Shown: positions 9,452-20,329 of the stretch, piece by piece
Layout of the letters: the number at the start of each line of letters is the position of its first letter
How positions within the stretch are numbered: position 1 is the stretch's first letter
Assembly (NCBI RefSeq): GCF_020700235.1
Contig: NZ_CP085301.1
Coordinates: 2,418,001 to 2,482,000 of the forward strand
Length of the DNA: 64,000 nucleotides
Source of the DNA: Haladaptatus pallidirubidus
GTDB lineage: Archaea; Halobacteriota; Halobacteria; Halobacteriales; Haladaptataceae
Direction: 5' to 3'
Notes under the pieces: generated by a model
What the model was told of the DNA's origin: nothing
The model's database searches: none
The model's input: the letters and a program-made list of their open reading frames with translations, nothing else
Program-made: the position numbers and the translations under genes

Positions 9452-9458
9452 GTTCCGT

Positions 9459-9511
9459 GGATTGGTTCGAATCGCGTCCCTTAAGTATAAGGGGGCGAAA
9501 TGAACCAATCC
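9459..9511 (+). promoter_or_regulatory. Internal rRNA promoter in the 16S-23S spacer
   Basis: CCCTTAAGTATAAGGGGGCGA (from 9478) repeats the P1-P4 box and is enclosed by the perfect 10-base inverted repeat GGATTGGTTC (9459-9468) / GAACCAATCC (9502-9511). Spacer promoters that boost 23S/5S are known in Halobacterium; assignment here is by motif. Confidence 0.6.
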
Positions 9512-9607
9512 CTACAACCGATGCACCAACCCGTGAAAACGTGGTTGGGAAGGGTTCGACGCACGCACTCAGCGACCACTGTGTCGTGCGATGACAACCG
9601 TATGTAC

Positions 9608-9637
9608 GTGCAATCCAGGCGTCCACTGGACTCACAC
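9608..9637 (+). other. Pre-23S processing stem, 5' arm
   Basis: GTGCAATCCAG (9608-9618) and CTGGACTCACAC (9626-9637) pair with 12647-12657 and 12628-12639 respectively, leaving bulges between the helices, the bulge-helix-bulge form cut by the archaeal splicing endonuclease. Confidence 0.8.
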
Positions 9638-9682
9638 ACGTGTGAGTTATTACAGTGAATCCAATCCAATTATTATTATTAC

Positions 9683-12597
<2,915 letters not shown>

Positions 12598-12627
12598 TAC
12601 CGCATATTGGAATTCACACGCACACGC

Positions 12628-12657
12628 GTGTGAGTCCAGGCGCAAACTGGATTGCAC
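12628..12657 (+). other. Pre-23S processing stem, 3' arm
   Basis: GTGTGAGTCCAG (12628-12639) and CTGGATTGCAC (12647-12657) complement the 5' arm at 9608-9637. Confidence 0.8.
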
Positions 12658-12683
12658 ACACTACATACGGTTCAAATGAACCA

Positions 12684-12726
12684 TCAACGATTGGTATCCA
12701 CGTCACGGTTCGATTCCGTGAGTTGA
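12684..12726 (+). repeat. T-arm-like minihelix between 23S and 5S
   Basis: CACGG-TTCGATT-CCGTG (12704-12720) is a perfect T-stem and loop, and TCAAC (12684-12688) can pair with GTTGA (12722-12726). No D-arm or anticodon arm is present. It may be a tRNA remnant or part of 5S processing. Confidence 0.4.
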
Positions 12727-12728
12727 CG

Positions 12729-12850
12729 TTAAGGCGGCCACAGCGACAGGGCCACACCCGTACCCATCCCGAACACGGTAGTTAAGCCTGTCTGCGTTTC
12801 GATCAGTACTGGAGTGCGCGAGCCTCTGGGAAATTCGATTCGCCGCCTCC
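12729..12850 (+). rRNA. rrf: 5S ribosomal RNA
   Basis: TTAAGGCGGCCACAGC at the start, CCCGTACCCATCCCGAACAC in the centre and GAGTGCGCGAGCCTCTGGGA near the end match haloarchaeal 5S. The terminal stem AGGCGGC / GCCGCCT closes it. About 122 bases. Confidence 0.95.
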
Positions 12851-12970
12851 CACTCATACTCTCATTCATTACCCATCGACGAGCAGCAGCTCTCGGTGGG
12901 TTTTCGCTATTTATATCAGCCCACCAGAGACCGCTATACTTAAACCACCAGAATACAAAGGGGTGACTGC

Positions 12971-13046
12971 GCCAAGGTGGCAGAGTCCGGCCGAACGCAG
13001 CGGCCTGCAGAGCCGCCCATCGCCGGTTCAAATCCGGCCCTTGGCT
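12971..13046 (+). tRNA. tRNA-Cys (GCA)
   Basis: Acceptor GCCAAGG/CCTTGGC, D-arm starting GCAG, anticodon loop CTGCAGA within stem GCGGC/GCCGC, T-arm GCCGG-TTCAAAT-CCGGC, discriminator T. The CCA end is not encoded. Its place directly after 5S is the usual haloarchaeal operon order. A T-rich stretch (CTTTTCATTTTGG) follows at 13044 and may end the operon transcript. Confidence 0.95.
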
Positions 13047-13303
13047 TTTCATTTTGGTCAAATGTAGAGCGTCGCATTCGTAAATTGATTGGGTGGTGTT
13101 GCTCATCACGTTGTATCTGGCAAACGGTGCTATTCGTGAGCACTGAGTTTCGGACTGACAGCTTGCTCGCGCCCAATATGATACGAAAACGACTGTTTGT
13201 ACACCGTTGATACTACTCTGAGTAATATTCACGCCGATGTTCGCACCCCATATCTGACACAAAAATCGGCACCTTGTAACAACCGAATGACTACTCATTT
13301 CGC

Positions 13304-13510
13304 ATGTTGGTGACGGATTCACAAACGGAGCCTTGTGCCAAAACTGACCGGCAGCGCTCGAAACGAACACGTTTTCTATTTTTCGTACTGGTTGCCGGTG
13401 TGATTTCATCGGTGGCAGTATCGGTTTGCGTCTCGCTGTATCTACGAAATCGACACCGATGGCGCGTTTTCGACCGTGCAGTGCGCGCAAACGTGCGTGA
13501 GGATGGATGA
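13304..13510 (+). CDS. Possible small single-pass membrane protein
   Basis: 68 residues: a basic stretch (RQRSKRTR), one hydrophobic helix (FLFFVLVAGVISSVAVSVCV, about 24-43) and a basic tail RNRHRWRVFDRAVRANV. The hydrophobic-core-then-basic pattern argues for a real inner-membrane peptide with a cytoplasmic tail, but no family is recognised. It is alone in the 540-base gap between tRNA-Cys and the next gene; the rest of that gap shows nothing I can name. Confidence 0.4.
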   Translation: MLVTDSQTEPCAKTDRQRSKRTRFLFFVLVAGVISSVAVSVCVSLYLRNRHRWRVFDRAVRANVREDG

Positions 13511-13585
13511 AAGGTGTGAGAGCTGAATGACGAGCCGTGTCGATAAAAAGTAACCATTATGCATAACGCGAACTGGTGCTAAGGT

Positions 13586-14407
13586 ATGCAACGAAGAGCA
13601 GCGGGCGTTTACATCACCGTCTTTCTCGTTATCGCTGCCGGAGCGTACTCACTCATCGGAGTCGCTCAGGAGCCGACGGTTTCGGTCGAAAACCCCGATC
13701 AGACCCTCTCGAACCAAGGACAGAAATTCAGCATCGACGGGCGACAGTACAACGTCACGTCCCTTAGCGGCGGTTCCGCGGAAGTCGCGTGGACGAACCA
13801 GTCCGCAACCTACTCGGCTGAGTTAGAAAACAACTCTACGGTGGAGCAGGACAACACCACGTTCCGGCTCCTCATTCCGAACCAGTCGAACCCGAACCAG
13901 GCCACACTCAACGAGGTCCAGAACTTGAGCGAGGACACACAAACGATTGAGCAGGGTAACGAAACCTACGTCGTGGTCAACGGAAGTAACAACGACAGCG
14001 CCAACAAGTCGCTCGTTCCGGTAGACGAATACAAACGCCAGCAGTTCGGCGAACCGGAGACGCGAACGCTCCAACAAGGAAACAACTTCCAATACCAGAA
14101 CAACTCGACGACGATAGCGAACATCTCTACGGAGTCCGTGCTCCTCCAGTGGGAAGCACCGAAAACGACGACGACCTCGCTTTCGAGCGGTGAAACGGCC
14201 GATCTCGGGCCGAACAATCAAACCTTTGTCGCCCACGGGCAGGGCGGAAACGTCGTCCTTTCGTCGAACGTGGACGCGTACAACGACCAGAATGCAGAAA
14301 TCAGCCACTTCCACGAGCGCATCGCGGGTCTCTGGGGGATTTCCATCCTGAGTTTCCTCGCGGCACTGCTGTTGGCCATGTTCGCCTTCCTGCCGTTCAA
14401 AGGGTAA
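13586..14407 (+). CDS. Membrane-anchored extracellular protein, heavily N-glycosylation-prone
   Basis: 273 residues with an N-terminal hydrophobic helix (VYITVFLVIAAGAYSLIGVA, about 8-27), a roughly 200-residue Asn/Gln/Thr-rich exterior domain, and a C-terminal helix (IAGLWGISILSFLAALLLAM, about 243-262). I count 15 N-x-S/T sequons in the exterior part. This topology suggests a cell-surface protein anchored at both ends. No enzymatic motif or family is recognised. Confidence 0.8.
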   Translation: MQRRAAGVYITVFLVIAAGAYSLIGVAQEPTVSVENPDQTLSNQGQKFSIDGRQYNVTSLSGGSAEVAWTNQSATYSAELENNSTVEQDNTTFRLLIPNQSNPNQATLNEVQNLSEDTQTIEQGNETYVVVNGSNNDSANKSLVPVDEYKRQQFGEPETRTLQQGNNFQYQNNSTTIANISTESVLLQWEAPKTTTTSLSSGETADLGPNNQTFVAHGQGGNVVLSSNVDAYNDQNAEISHFHERIAGLWGISILSFLAALLLAMFAFLPFKG

Positions 14408-14433
14408 TCGAACGTCAACTAAAAATTTGCTTT

Positions 14434-14634
14434 TTACGCCCGGGAAACCCACGCTAGCGCCGCGCCAATGCCGATTGCGGAGAGCGCTCCGAATATCTGG
14501 CCAATCATGATGAGAGCGCTTCCGGATTTGCTCGCCCACGGTGTGCCGACGAGTGTTGCGATTCCGATGAGGACGAGCAGCGTCCCCATGACGATGCCGA
14601 GCGGTTCGAGTGGATCCGAGACGAATCGGTTCAT
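14434..14634 (-). CDS. Small two-helix membrane protein
   Basis: 66 residues from MNRFVSDPLEPLGIVMG. Two hydrophobic helices (about 11-29 and 41-60) separated by TPWASKSGS. The frame continues 11 codons upstream (MLYVSRTQNTD), but the ATG at 14634 gives a cleaner cytoplasmic N-terminus. It converges on the glycoprotein gene 26 bases away. Function unknown. Confidence 0.65.
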   Translation of the reverse strand: MNRFVSDPLEPLGIVMGTLLVLIGIATLVGTPWASKSGSALIMIGQIFGALSAIGIGAALAWVSRA

Positions 14635-14768
14635 ATCGGTGTTCTGTGTTCGGCTAACGTATAACACCTACTGAACGAAGTCGTGGTTCGTGCGAAACTG
14701 AGTTCGGATGGCTCTCGGCGATGAGTTCGATAAGGATAGTATAGGTGTCTGCTCTCGGCCGTAGAGTA

Positions 14769-15053
14769 TTACTGGATGTGGCCTTCGCGCCGAAGCTGGT
14801 CTGCGTCCTGTCCCGTGTAGCGCCATTCGATGTTGGCTTTTTCATCTTGCCAGTCCCATGGTTCGACGAGGACGACGTCGCCTTCGTTAATCCACGTTCG
14901 GTATTTCATTCGACCGGGAATCCGTCCCATTCGTTCTTTTCCGTCCTCACAACGGACGCGAACGTGGTTCCCGCCGTTGTGTTCTGTTACGACGCCGAAC
15001 ATCTCGTCGCTGTTAGGCATTCGGAGATTTCGACGTTCTGTTTCTTCACTCAC
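14769..15053 (-). CDS. eif1A: Translation initiation factor aIF1A
   Basis: 94 residues with the S1-like OB fold of eIF1[41 protein letters not shown] and the near-invariant [17 protein letters not shown]. aIF1A binds the ribosomal A site and helps place initiator tRNA. Length is normal for archaea. Nothing I can name as a gene lies in the about 360 bases upstream, apart from the hairpins noted next to tRNA-Lys. Confidence 0.96.
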   Translation of the reverse strand: MSEETERRNLRMPNSDEMFGVVTEHNGGNHVRVRCEDGKERMGRIPGRMKYRTWINEGDVVLVEPWDWQDEKANIEWRYTGQDADQLRREGHIQ

Positions 15054-15272
15054 ATCCAGTAATGGTACCGGACATGGTTAAGTGATGGGATGCTATGGAT
15101 ACCATTTACCACGGGGACGGAATCGACTTTCGAGGGTCTTTTTGCGCCGTTTATGACATGATGGGGGTTAAAAAGAGTGAATGTGAATCCCTTTCGAACA
15201 GTACTACTCGCGAGCAAATCCGTGACGGAAAACAAACGGGTAGGAGTTTGAACTACGTTTCCACTGACCACT

Positions 15273-15302
15273 CTCGCGGCGAGCTACTTCGTGAGCCGCG
15301 AG
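15273..15302 (-). terminator. Hairpin downstream of tRNA-Lys
   Basis: CTCGCGGC (15273-15280) and GCCGCGAG (15295-15302) form a perfect 8-base stem with a 14-base loop. On the minus strand it lies about 115 bases beyond the tRNA-Lys 3' end; no T-run follows, so a terminator role is a guess. Confidence 0.35.
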
Positions 15303-15311
15303 AAGTACGGT

Positions 15312-15380
15312 CTGGAAGGGATTTGAACAACGTCCAAGAACCTGCGCACGCGCAGAACCTTGGTCTAATTCAAATCCCTT
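15312..15380 (-). repeat. Foldback element carrying a copy of the tRNA-Lys 3' end
   Basis: Bases 15312-15328 repeat exactly the 17 bases of the tRNA-Lys 3' half at 15421-15437 (CTGGAAGGGATTTGAAC). The first arm AAGGGATTTGAA (15316-15327) is also matched by a perfect inverted copy at 15369-15380, with further nested pairing (CCAAG/CTTGG, CTGCG/CGCAG) inside. The whole could fold into one long hairpin. Confidence 0.6.
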
Positions 15381-15417
15381 GAGCCGTTTTACTCTTCATG
15401 TTTGCTCGTTGTAAAAC

Positions 15418-15490
15418 GGGCTGGAAGGGATTTGAACCCCTGGCCGTCTGGTTAAAAGCCAGACGCTCTGCCTAACTGAGCTACCAGCCC
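15418..15490 (-). tRNA. tRNA-Lys (TTT)
   Basis: Minus strand: acceptor GGGCTGG/CCAGCCC, D-arm GCTC...GAGC, anticodon loop CTTTTAA in stem TCTGG/CCAGA, T-arm AGGGG-TTCAAAT-CCCTT. 73 bases, no intron, CCA not encoded. A TATA-like CGTTTAACC lies about 30 bases upstream on its strand. Confidence 0.96.
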
Positions 15491-15586
15491 TCATCCAGTC
15501 GTGGGAGTTGCGACGGTTAAACGTTTACCATTCTCTTCCGGTATCGGGTCGATAAGGTTTACATTCCGGCCTGCCTCTGTCGAATC

Positions 15587-16876
15587 ATGACAAGGTTTGC
15601 CGATGCACAGGGTGACGAACTTCGGACATTTATCGAACGACTCTGCTCGTTTGACACGACTGGTGGGCGAGAAGGTTCCGCACAGGAATGGCTCGCCGAC
15701 CAGCTCACCGATTTGGGGTTCGAGACCTACGAGTGGACCGCCGACGCCGAGCGGTTGGCCAAACATCCGTCGTTTCCCGACGATCCGGCGGACATCGAAC
15801 ATACGGAGGCCAGCGCTGGCGGACCGAGTCTCGCGGAGCGCCCCAGCGTTGGCGGGGTACTCGAATTCGGAAACCCGGACGACGGGCCGACACTCGTCCT
15901 GAACGGCCACATTGACGTGGTTCCGGCTACGCACGAATCGTGGGACTCGAACCCCTTCGAACCGACGTGGGACGATTCGGGGGACAATTTCACCGCTCGC
16001 GGTTCGGTGGACATGAAATCCGGTGTCGTGTCTTGCATCTTCGCGGCGAAACATCTCGCGGAAACCGCTGACGGGGAACTCGACGGTAGAATCGTCGTCG
16101 AGAGCGTCGTCGGCGAAGAAGAAGGTGGACTCGGCGCGGCGGCGGCCGCGCTCTCCAACCCGTATCCGTTCGAGCGCGACGCGGCAATTGTCGCCGAACC
16201 GACCGACCTCACGCCGATTATCGCCACCGAGGGAAGCGTCATGAAGCGACTTCATCTCACTGGACGCTCGGCTCACGCGGCAACGCGCTGGCGCGGTGAG
16301 AGTGTCCTACCGCACTTCGAGCGAATCCGAGAGGCGTTTTACGACCTCGAATCCGAACGCGGCGAGTCGGTGACGCATCCGTTGTACGAGGAGTTCCCCG
16401 TCCCGTGGCCCATCGTCATCGGCACGGTCGAAGCGGGTACGTGGTCGTCCACCACCCCAGCGAATCTGACCGCCGAAATGCGCCTCGGCGTTGCCCCCGG
16501 TGAGACGGTCGATGAAGTCGAGGCCGCCTACGAGGAACGACTGGCCGAAGTGGTCGAAGAAAGCGAATGGCTGTCCGAACACCCGCCCACGTTCGAACGC
16601 TTTTCCATCCAGTTTGAGGCCGCGGAGACGGATGCAGACGAACCCGTGGTCGGTGCGCTCCAGTCTGCGATGGCCGACTACGACCTCGATACGACCCTCC
16701 GCGGGGCAACCTATGGCGCGGATTCCCGTCATTTCGTCGACGCGGAGATTCCGACCGTCATATTCGGCCCCGGAACCATCGAGCAGGCGCACTTTCCGAA
16801 TGAGACGATTCACTGGCCGGACGTGGAGACTGCTGGTACAGTACTAGTTGACGCGGCCCGCGAGTTCCTCGGATAA
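15587..16876 (+). CDS. M20-family deacylase (ArgE/DapE type)
   Basis: 429-residue zinc amidohydrolase. Metal ligands appear in order: GHIDVVP (His, Asp), GSVDMKSG (bridging Asp), VVGEEEGG (catalytic Glu-Glu) and a late His in FGPGTIEQAHFPNE. The dimerisation domain occupies about residues 210-330. The family includes acetylornithine deacetylase, succinyl-diaminopimelate desuccinylase and carboxypeptidases; the substrate cannot be fixed here. A TATA-like GGTTTACATT lies about 25-30 bases upstream, so the mRNA is probably leaderless. Confidence 0.92.
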   Translation: MTRFADAQGDELRTFIERLCSFDTTGGREGSAQEWLADQLTDLGFETYEWTADAERLAKHPSFPDDPADIEHTEASAGGPSLAERPSVGGVLEFGNPDDGPTLVLNGHIDVVPATHESWDSNPFEPTWDDSGDNFTARGSVDMKSGVVSCIFAAKHLAETADGELDGRIVVESVVGEEEGGLGAAAAALSNPYPFERDAAIVAEPTDLTPIIATEGSVMKRLHLTGRSAHAATRWRGESVLPHFERIREAFYDLESERGESVTHPLYEEFPVPWPIVIGTVEAGTWSSTTPANLTAEMRLGVAPGETVDEVEAAYEERLAEVVEESEWLSEHPPTFERFSIQFEAAETDADEPVVGALQSAMADYDLDTTLRGATYGADSRHFVDAEIPTVIFGPGTIEQAHFPNETIHWPDVETAGTVLVDAAREFLG

Positions 16877-16905
16877 ATAGCAGTTACGTCCTTTCCTCTC
16901 GCGTC

Positions 16906-17571
16906 TCACTCCAGTTCGCGTTCCAGCGCGCGCGCGACCATCGTTTCCGGTTCTTCCCCTGCCAGCGCGGCCTGCCGTCTGAGCTCCCGGTACACCTCCG
17001 GCGGAAGCGAGAGTGTCACCTCTCCCGGCGTCACTCCGTGACGGCTCAGCGCGCGCTCGGGCGTCGTTCCGTCGTTGATTTCGCTGACGATTGCCCGAAC
17101 GTCCCGAACTGTCAGTGAATTGTCGAGGATGGCCCACGCGAGCTGGTACCGGGCGTCCCCGCCCACTCGCGCGACGTGTTTCGCTGCGGTCGGCGCGATT
17201 TTCCCCAGCGCGACGTGGCGGCGAATCGACCGCGGCAAGTCGTGAACCCGCGCCCATTTGCGGATAAAGGCCACCGTCGTTTCGCCGCCCGCCTCCTCCG
17301 CGGCACCTTTGTACGACCCGACGCCCCGAACCAGTGCGGCGCAGGCCGCGGCCCCGCGGAGCATGTAGACGCTGTCCTCGCTCCCGGCGCTTTCGTCCGC
17401 GAACGCCCGGACGGTTTCGGCCGCCTCCGCGACGCTTTCCGGGTCATTGGGGTCGAACGCTTTGGCTTGATTCGCGTGTTCGCCGGTAATCGTCTTGTCG
17501 CCGCGGATGACGGGTTCACCGACCGGCGATTCGCGGTCTGCTGGCGGTTCCCTCCCGAAGCCGTCAGTCAT
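16906..17571 (-). CDS. Haloarchaeal DNA-binding protein with ParB-like HTH
   Basis: 221 residues from MTDGFGREPPADRE; the frame extends nine residues higher but this ATG fits better. The central part (SYKGAAEEAGGETTVAFIRK through LPRSIRRHVALGKIAPTAAK) looks like the KorB/ParB helix-turn-helix, and the C-terminal VTLSLPPEVYRELRRQAALA is ribbon-helix-helix-like. No nuclease or CTPase motif is seen. It belongs to an uncharacterised family I recall from many haloarchaea. It converges on the deacylase gene 29 bases away. Confidence 0.8.
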   Translation of the reverse strand: MTDGFGREPPADRESPVGEPVIRGDKTITGEHANQAKAFDPNDPESVAEAAETVRAFADESAGSEDSVYMLRGAAACAALVRGVGSYKGAAEEAGGETTVAFIRKWARVHDLPRSIRRHVALGKIAPTAAKHVARVGGDARYQLAWAILDNSLTVRDVRAIVSEINDGTTPERALSRHGVTPGEVTLSLPPEVYRELRRQAALAGEEPETMVARALERELE

Positions 17572-17598
17572 TGCTTGTCGATTGTCCCGACGGGGCAA

Positions 17599-18188
17599 AA
17601 AGGAATTGCTCGGTCAATTTTTTGTGTGGAGATCGTTCGTGGTGATTATCCGTCGTCGTTCGGCCGATGTATGTGGCATTTTCGAGCATTTCAGTCTCCA
17701 CCGATTCCATCCGGGTCGGTAGCAGTTGCCGACTTCAAAATAACCACCCCGCAACCGCAGTCTTTCCCGTCAGCACGGGACCGCGCTCGGCGTTCGCTAT
17801 CGAGGCGACTGCGTCGCCTTGTTCCCCTCGCGCGAATCGCGCTGGCGCAGCCGCAAGGATGCGTAATCAAGCGACGTGGCGCGCGCTGGTGCGGAACCGA
17901 AGACTTTACGCCTGAAACACCGCCTTGAGGCCGCACAAAGGATGGACGCTGGAACGAACGCGCGTGAGTGAAGCACGCAGTCGGTTGGGGAGGCGTGTGG
18001 GCCCGCGCGGTGCGGTTGCGGTTTCGTTGGAGGCGTGACGTCCTCGCGGCAGATGTGATTTAGTGATTTTGTGACTCTATTGAAATCATCAATTATCGAT
18101 AGGTGCCTGGAGTCGTGCTGAATAGAGATGGTGTCTCGTTCATGTGTGAAATCAGTAATTTCTCGTAATTATTGTCTGTTGTGTCTGT
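17599..18188. other. Gene-free stretch
   Basis: About 590 bases with no protein-like frame. It contains G/C-rich segments with short inverted pieces (for example GAGGCGACTGCGTCGCCTTG near 17810) and then becomes AT-rich after 18050. No transposase or tRNA remnant was recognised. Confidence 0.4.
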
Positions 18189-18494
18189 ATGTCCCAGAGT
18201 ACCCTCCCTTCAATAAGCCTCTCAAAAATCCATCCCGGCTATGCTAGCTCGATTATCTTTGTCACTCTCCCCCATCAGTCACATAATTGGTGTGAATTTC
18301 ATCTCCCATTTAGTTCCGTCAGAGTTCACAGCCATCTACTTGACGACCGTTACAATCACAGCTTCGGCATTTTTCGGGCGTTCTACTATTTGATTCAGAT
18401 GGATAGCAGGCCGACACAGAGGACCTCTGTTTATTTACTGCACGAGTTAGCGGATATAGTCGATCAAGAGAAACTCGATCAACTCGGTGAGTGA
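18189..18494 (+). CDS. Doubtful open frame; its last 31 codons may be a small or broken gene
   Basis: 101 codons in AT-rich sequence with codon use unlike the neighbours. Only the end, from MDSRPTQRTS through LLHELADIVDQEKLDQLGE, looks like haloarchaeal protein. It may be a fragment of a larger lost gene or chance. After it, to 18729, only a TATA-like ATTTTATATG (near 18639) stands out; it may serve the next gene. Confidence 0.2.
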   Translation: MSQSTLPSISLSKIHPGYASSIIFVTLPHQSHNWCEFHLPFSSVRVHSHLLDDRYNHSFGIFRAFYYLIQMDSRPTQRTSVYLLHELADIVDQEKLDQLGE

Positions 18495-18729
18495 TGCGCG
18501 CCCTGTCGTCAGCACATCACTCCTAACTGCTACCGAGGGTTTCAACAGAGCCGCTCTCGTCTACTAACCGAGTTGGGACTACTTAGCGACGGGTTCTGGA
18601 TCACGAACTACCACCGAACCCCACGGTCACTGGCGCAATTTTATATGCCAAGCCGCCAAAATTCCGGTTGAGACGGGGGCGACGGTCGCACTGCCAAACA
18701 ACGAACCGCGAGAAGCCACAAACAGACAC

Positions 18730-19503
18730 ATGCGAGACGAAGAGTACGACCCGACGACGTGCCCGGCAGCGGGCTGTGACTACGAAAACGCAATCCGATC
18801 AGTTGCCGCGCACATCAGCACGACGGACGACGACCGCCACTCGTGGGACAACCTCGTCTTCGAGGGTGCCAAAGATTTTGTCGTCCGAGAAAAGCGCAGA
18901 CAGCAGGATGGGGCGACCGACGGCTCGAATAGTCCAAACATCTCGTCCGCGAAACCGAGATCTCCCGAAAATGAGCCAATCGATACTCCCGACCCCGACG
19001 AAATCCCGCAGCTTGACCTCGAATTCGCCCGGGACGCGCTCGTCCTGCTCGACCTCGCCCGTCGGTACGACGTGGACTCGCTGGTGGAGCTGGACACCTC
19101 CCGACTGGTGAACCTCTACACCCTGCTATCCGACGTGGGCAGAGGGGCCGATGACGCCCGAAAGGAGGTTCGTAACGTGCTTCTCGACGTTCTGCAGGAC
19201 GACCGGCAAATCTCGTCCGATTTCGGTTCGGTGAAGCGGTACACCACTCAACGACGGAATCAGCGGGACGAACACGTGATTCGCGCCGAACTGGAACGAG
19301 CCGGAATCGACCCCGACGCGGCGAGAAGTTTCGACACGAAAAAGCTCAAACAGTTGGCGGAAGAGCGCGGACTGGACGAATCCGCCGTCTTCGACCGCGA
19401 GGAACGGACCTACGTGAAAAAATCGGGAGCAGATGGGGACGGACGCAGGCGGGCGTTCGAGGAACTCGACCCGGAAATTCGGTCGTTAGGCGAGGAGTGG
19501 TAG
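18730..19503 (+). CDS. Protein with N-terminal zinc-finger-like motif
   Basis: 257 residues. The N-terminus has two cysteines, C11 and C16 (CPAAGC), followed by a histidine at H28 and another at H37 (RHSW), a C2H2-like finger often seen in haloarchaeal and haloviral proteins. Residues 47-90 are a charged linker, then a helical middle domain (LEFARDALVLLDLARRYDVD) and a second helical segment (RAELERAGIDPDAARSFDTK). No catalytic motif. Likely nucleic-acid binding, by inference from the finger only. Confidence 0.7.
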   Translation: MRDEEYDPTTCPAAGCDYENAIRSVAAHISTTDDDRHSWDNLVFEGAKDFVVREKRRQQDGATDGSNSPNISSAKPRSPENEPIDTPDPDEIPQLDLEFARDALVLLDLARRYDVDSLVELDTSRLVNLYTLLSDVGRGADDARKEVRNVLLDVLQDDRQISSDFGSVKRYTTQRRNQRDEHVIRAELERAGIDPDAARSFDTKKLKQLAEERGLDESAVFDREERTYVKKSGADGDGRRRAFEELDPEIRSLGEEW

Positions 19504-19620
19504 AGCATAACACTGGCGGGCGAGGTTTCTCCCTCCCACTGGCATCGATGTCACGTGGTGTCGTCGCTGTCCGCGAGAGTATATTGCCGTTCAGTTCGAA
19601 TCTCTGGATACGACCGAATC

Positions 19621-20247
19621 ATGTCCCACGAGAACTCGAACGGGGAAATTCCCGTTACGGCAGACCGACCGGAAGGCGCGCTTCACCTCAGCGGAACCGA
19701 CCACGTCACCCTCATCGGCAGTAACGAAGAGGATACGGTCGCGTTCTACCGCGACATTCTCGGGATGCCGCTCATCCTCCGCCAGCCGAACCTCGACGCG
19801 CCGAACGTCACGCACTTGTTCTTCGACACCGGCGACGGACGAGTTATTACCTTCTTCGTCGAGGAAGGGCGACGGTCCAACCCCGCGCCACAGCGAACCG
19901 GAATCGGTGCGGTTCACCACCTCGCGTTCCGGTTCGAACCGGAACGCTTGGAGGAGATCAAGGAAGGACTCGAAGCGAACGGCCACCGATACAACGTCTT
20001 CGACCGGAGCATCTTCTATTCGCTCTACACCAGCGACCACAACGGACTGACCCTCGAACTAACGACTGATAAGTTCGACATTCCGGACGACAGACGCGCC
20101 GAGGTGCTCGCCACTGCCCAGCGATTGCGCGAGGAGGACGGGTCGGAGTACGCCAAGGCGGAGCACCTCGAAGCCGCGCTGGAAGAACTCGGTATTCCGG
20201 TCGAACCCGTGGAACTCCCCGACGCACCGACGGGCGCGGGTGTGTAA
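19621..20247 (+). CDS. VOC-superfamily (glyoxalase/extradiol dioxygenase-like) protein
   Basis: 208 residues from MSHENSNGEIPVTADRPEGA. One VOC module is clear: GTDHVTLIGSNEEDTVAFYR (first metal His), then IGAVHHLAFRFE (second His) and SDHNGLTLELTT (Glu). A C-terminal tail of about 60 residues (RAEVLATAQRLREEDGSEYA) extends beyond the module. Substrate unknown; such proteins range from lactoylglutathione lyases to ring-cleaving dioxygenases. Upstream in-frame codons were rejected because they read as non-protein. Confidence 0.88.
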   Translation: MSHENSNGEIPVTADRPEGALHLSGTDHVTLIGSNEEDTVAFYRDILGMPLILRQPNLDAPNVTHLFFDTGDGRVITFFVEEGRRSNPAPQRTGIGAVHHLAFRFEPERLEEIKEGLEANGHRYNVFDRSIFYSLYTSDHNGLTLELTTDKFDIPDDRRAEVLATAQRLREEDGSEYAKAEHLEAALEELGIPVEPVELPDAPTGAGV

Positions 20248-20329
20248 GCTGAACCGAAAACGTCCCCCAATTTCATATCGGCTTCGTCGGGCGGTGGCTT
20301 TCTGTACCGTGCGACCGTACACCAGTTCC

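Noticed and set aside
12729..13490. 253-codon minus-strand frame across 5S rRNA and tRNA-Cys
   Set aside because: It overlaps two stable RNA genes and its translation reads as non-protein.
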